Of a DNA stretch of 5,964 bases, positions 5,264 through 5,964 are shown in pieces. Position numbers and translations under genes: made by a program. This DNA comes from Chloroflexota bacterium. GTDB taxonomy: Bacteria; Chloroflexota; Dormibacteria; Aeolococcales; Aeolococcaceae. Where the stretch lies: contig DNAU01000070.1 in assembly GCA_003491925.1 (NCBI GenBank), forward strand, positions 1-5,964, written 5' to 3'. Position 1 is the stretch's first letter; each line of letters starts with the position of its first letter. The notes beneath the pieces were generated by a model. The model saw only the letters and a list, made by a program, of their open reading frames with translations, was not told where the DNA came from and did not search any database.

Positions 5264-5530
5264 ATGCGCTTCGACGGCCAGGTCCTCGATGAGGGGACCG
5301 CTCTGGTGCTCGACATCTGGCTCGACGGTGTCCACACGCACTTCGCGACCGGGAACGCGGAGACCGCCCAGGGGGTGGTGGCGGCCCACCAGGCCGTCTC
5401 TGCCGTCGGCGCCCAAAGCTGGGCGACCTTCTACAGCATGCTGCTAGTGCTGACGCTGCGCGTCGATCTCGGCGGCGATGGCCTCGAGGCGATTCGCGGC
5501 CTCCTTCCAACTCTCGACCGTGCCCCCTAG
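5264..5530 (+). CDS. Coding-like ORF of unknown function, possibly a gene fragment
   Basis: I do not recognise this 88-aa product, which begins MRFDGQVLDEGTALVLDIW. Over 5264-5443, 55 of 60 codons end in G or C while first positions are only about 70% G/C. That is the pattern of real coding sequence in this genome. From 5444 onward the signal drops to about 71% at the third position, and the opposite strand takes over with the minus-strand gene ending exactly at 5444. The frame stays open upstream of the ATG with no SD. A GTG at 5201 would give a 109-aa version. The product has no lysine or cysteine and no visible signal peptide. It may be a small real gene or a remnant truncated at one or both ends. 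Existence as present or former coding sequence is moderately supported; function is unknown. Confidence 0.4.
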   Translation: MRFDGQVLDEGTALVLDIWLDGVHTHFATGNAETAQGVVAAHQAVSAVGAQSWATFYSMLLVLTLRVDLGGDGLEAIRGLLPTLDRAP

Positions 5531-5668
5531 CTTCTGCGTGAACCGACGGAAGGCATCGGCTGCCGGGTCGGTGAGACCCCCATGAGGATCTAGGGCCGTG
5601 AGAATCTTCGCGACGAGTCTGAGGACCTCCGCTACTTCGACCCCATCACGGTCATTGAGCTGGATCAT
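5444..5668 (-). CDS. Small helical protein of unknown function
   Basis: The 74-aa product begins MIQLNDRDGVEVAEVLRLVA and is predicted to be nearly all helix. One amphipathic helix spans about 9-26, and a second, longer one spans about 34-72 and ends AANRLEAIAAEIDAQRQH. No known domain is recognised. It is acidic overall, with no cysteine and no membrane segment. I chose the ATG at 5668 because GGGGGT lies 7 nt upstream; an in-frame TTG at 5704 would add 12 residues. About 74% of codons end in G or C, rising to about 89% in the part that overlaps the plus-strand ORF at 5264-5530, which favours this strand there. A short GTG-initiated frame (5775-5665) ends in an ATGA overlap with this start. 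It may belong to an operon with the partial gene upstream at the right edge. Confidence 0.5.
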   Translation of the reverse strand: MIQLNDRDGVEVAEVLRLVAKILTALDPHGGLTDPAADAFRRFTQKLGGTVESWKEAANRLEAIAAEIDAQRQH

Positions 5669-5768
5669 CCGGTGACCCCCAAAGTTCGGGAGTGTCTGCC
5701 GCAATCTCGCCCCGTCAGGAGCGAGGCGCTAGCGTAGCCCACTAGGCCCCAGGGGCGGTGTAGTTTCC

Positions 5769-5784
5769 GTTTCACCGTTTCACC
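5769..5784. repeat. Two tandem copies of an 8-bp repeat
   Basis: GTTTCACC occurs twice head to tail (5769-5776 and 5777-5784), preceded by a partial copy, CCGTTTC-like, at 5764-5768. It lies in the 130-bp gap upstream of the small minus-strand gene. It could be a half-site pair for a regulator or a simple slippage duplication; the sequence does not decide. Confidence 0.45.
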
Positions 5785-5798
5785 AGGGTTCGCTGCGA

Positions 5799-5964
5799 TC
5801 ACCTCCCTCGGCGGTGGATGGGCTTGCTGCGGTTACGTCGGTTGACGGCGTCGCGCTGCCACGAAGCACCGGCGGACGCGCCCGCGACGGTCTGACGCTT
5901 GAGCTGGGGGATATCGGCACCCGCAACGGCCTTGCCGATGGCAGTGGAGCGGGAGACGGGGCTC
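5799..5964 (-). CDS. C-terminal fragment of a minus-strand gene cut by the window edge
   Basis: A minus-strand frame is open from the right edge to a TGA at 5801-5799 and supplies the last 54 residues of a protein. It starts within SPVSRSTAIGKAVAGADIPQ and ends NRRNRSKPIHRRGR. Most codons end in G or C (about 80% by eye), which fits real coding sequence. The tail is strongly basic, with many Arg and Lys and no acidic residue among the last 16, as in proteins with a nucleic-acid-binding or disordered C-terminus. I do not recognise the family, and the rest lies outside the window. The stop codon is embedded in GGAGGTGA (5806-5799), a perfect Shine-Dalgarno sequence, which hints at a coupled downstream gene on the same strand. 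Confidence 0.45.
   Translation of the reverse strand, partial: SPVSRSTAIGKAVAGADIPQLKRQTVAGASAGASWQRDAVNRRNRSKPIHRRGR

Noticed and set aside
5727..5734. Palindrome CGCTAGCG as an operator
   Set aside because: An isolated 8-bp palindrome is expected by chance in sequence of this composition and nothing else supports it.
5746..5756. GCCCC-A-GGGGC inverted repeat as a terminator
   Set aside because: The loop is a single base and no T tract follows on either strand, so it does not form a standard intrinsic terminator.
1..5964. Mobile element, integron, CRISPR or phage signature
   Set aside because: No transposase or integrase gene, no terminal inverted repeats with target duplications, no regularly spaced repeats and no tRNA attachment site were seen.

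Overview
The window is a GC-rich (roughly two thirds G+C by eye) stretch of bacterial chromosome with strong G/C preference at third codon positions. The composition, a probably leaderless regulator transcript, SD sites with GGAGG cores and a VapBC module fit a high-GC soil or environmental bacterium such as an Actinomycetota or Chloroflexota member. No gene here settles the lineage, so this is inference.

Layout. Bases 1-257 hold a possible terminator hairpin and then a promoter/operator. At 258-1995 (+) is a tight three-gene operon: a small ArsR/SdpR-type repressor, an AHSA1/SRPBCC-fold protein (8-bp overlap) and an alpha/beta hydrolase (15-bp gap). At 2081-2673 (-), convergent to that operon, is a type II toxin-antitoxin pair: a VapB-type antitoxin and a PIN-domain VapC toxin joined by a 4-bp GTGA overlap. 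Upstream of vapB is a highly symmetric four-half-site operator lying on its promoter. At 2855-3850 (+) is a second alpha/beta hydrolase of a different family, and at 3952-5169 (+) a zinc-ribbon, PLP-dependent enzyme of the threonine-synthase type. The last 800 bases are less clear. They contain a coding-like plus-strand segment (about 5264-5530), a small minus-strand gene (5444-5668) that overlaps it tail to tail, and the C-terminal 54 codons of a minus-strand gene running off the right edge (5799-5964).

How the parts work together. The ArsR-AHSA1-hydrolase operon looks like a self-regulated unit: the repressor probably binds the dyad over its own -10 region, and the two downstream proteins would be co-induced by an unknown signal. 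The repressor has no cysteines, so metal sensing through cysteine ligands is unlikely. VapBC is a self-contained module with its own autoregulatory site. The second hydrolase and the threonine-synthase-like enzyme point the same way but are separated by a 101-bp GC-rich gap, and no shared pathway is evident. I found no tRNA, rRNA, CRISPR array, insertion sequence or riboswitch. Nothing here amounts to a clearly new multi-gene system. The most notable signals are the two operator architectures and the unresolved gene overlap at 5264-5704.
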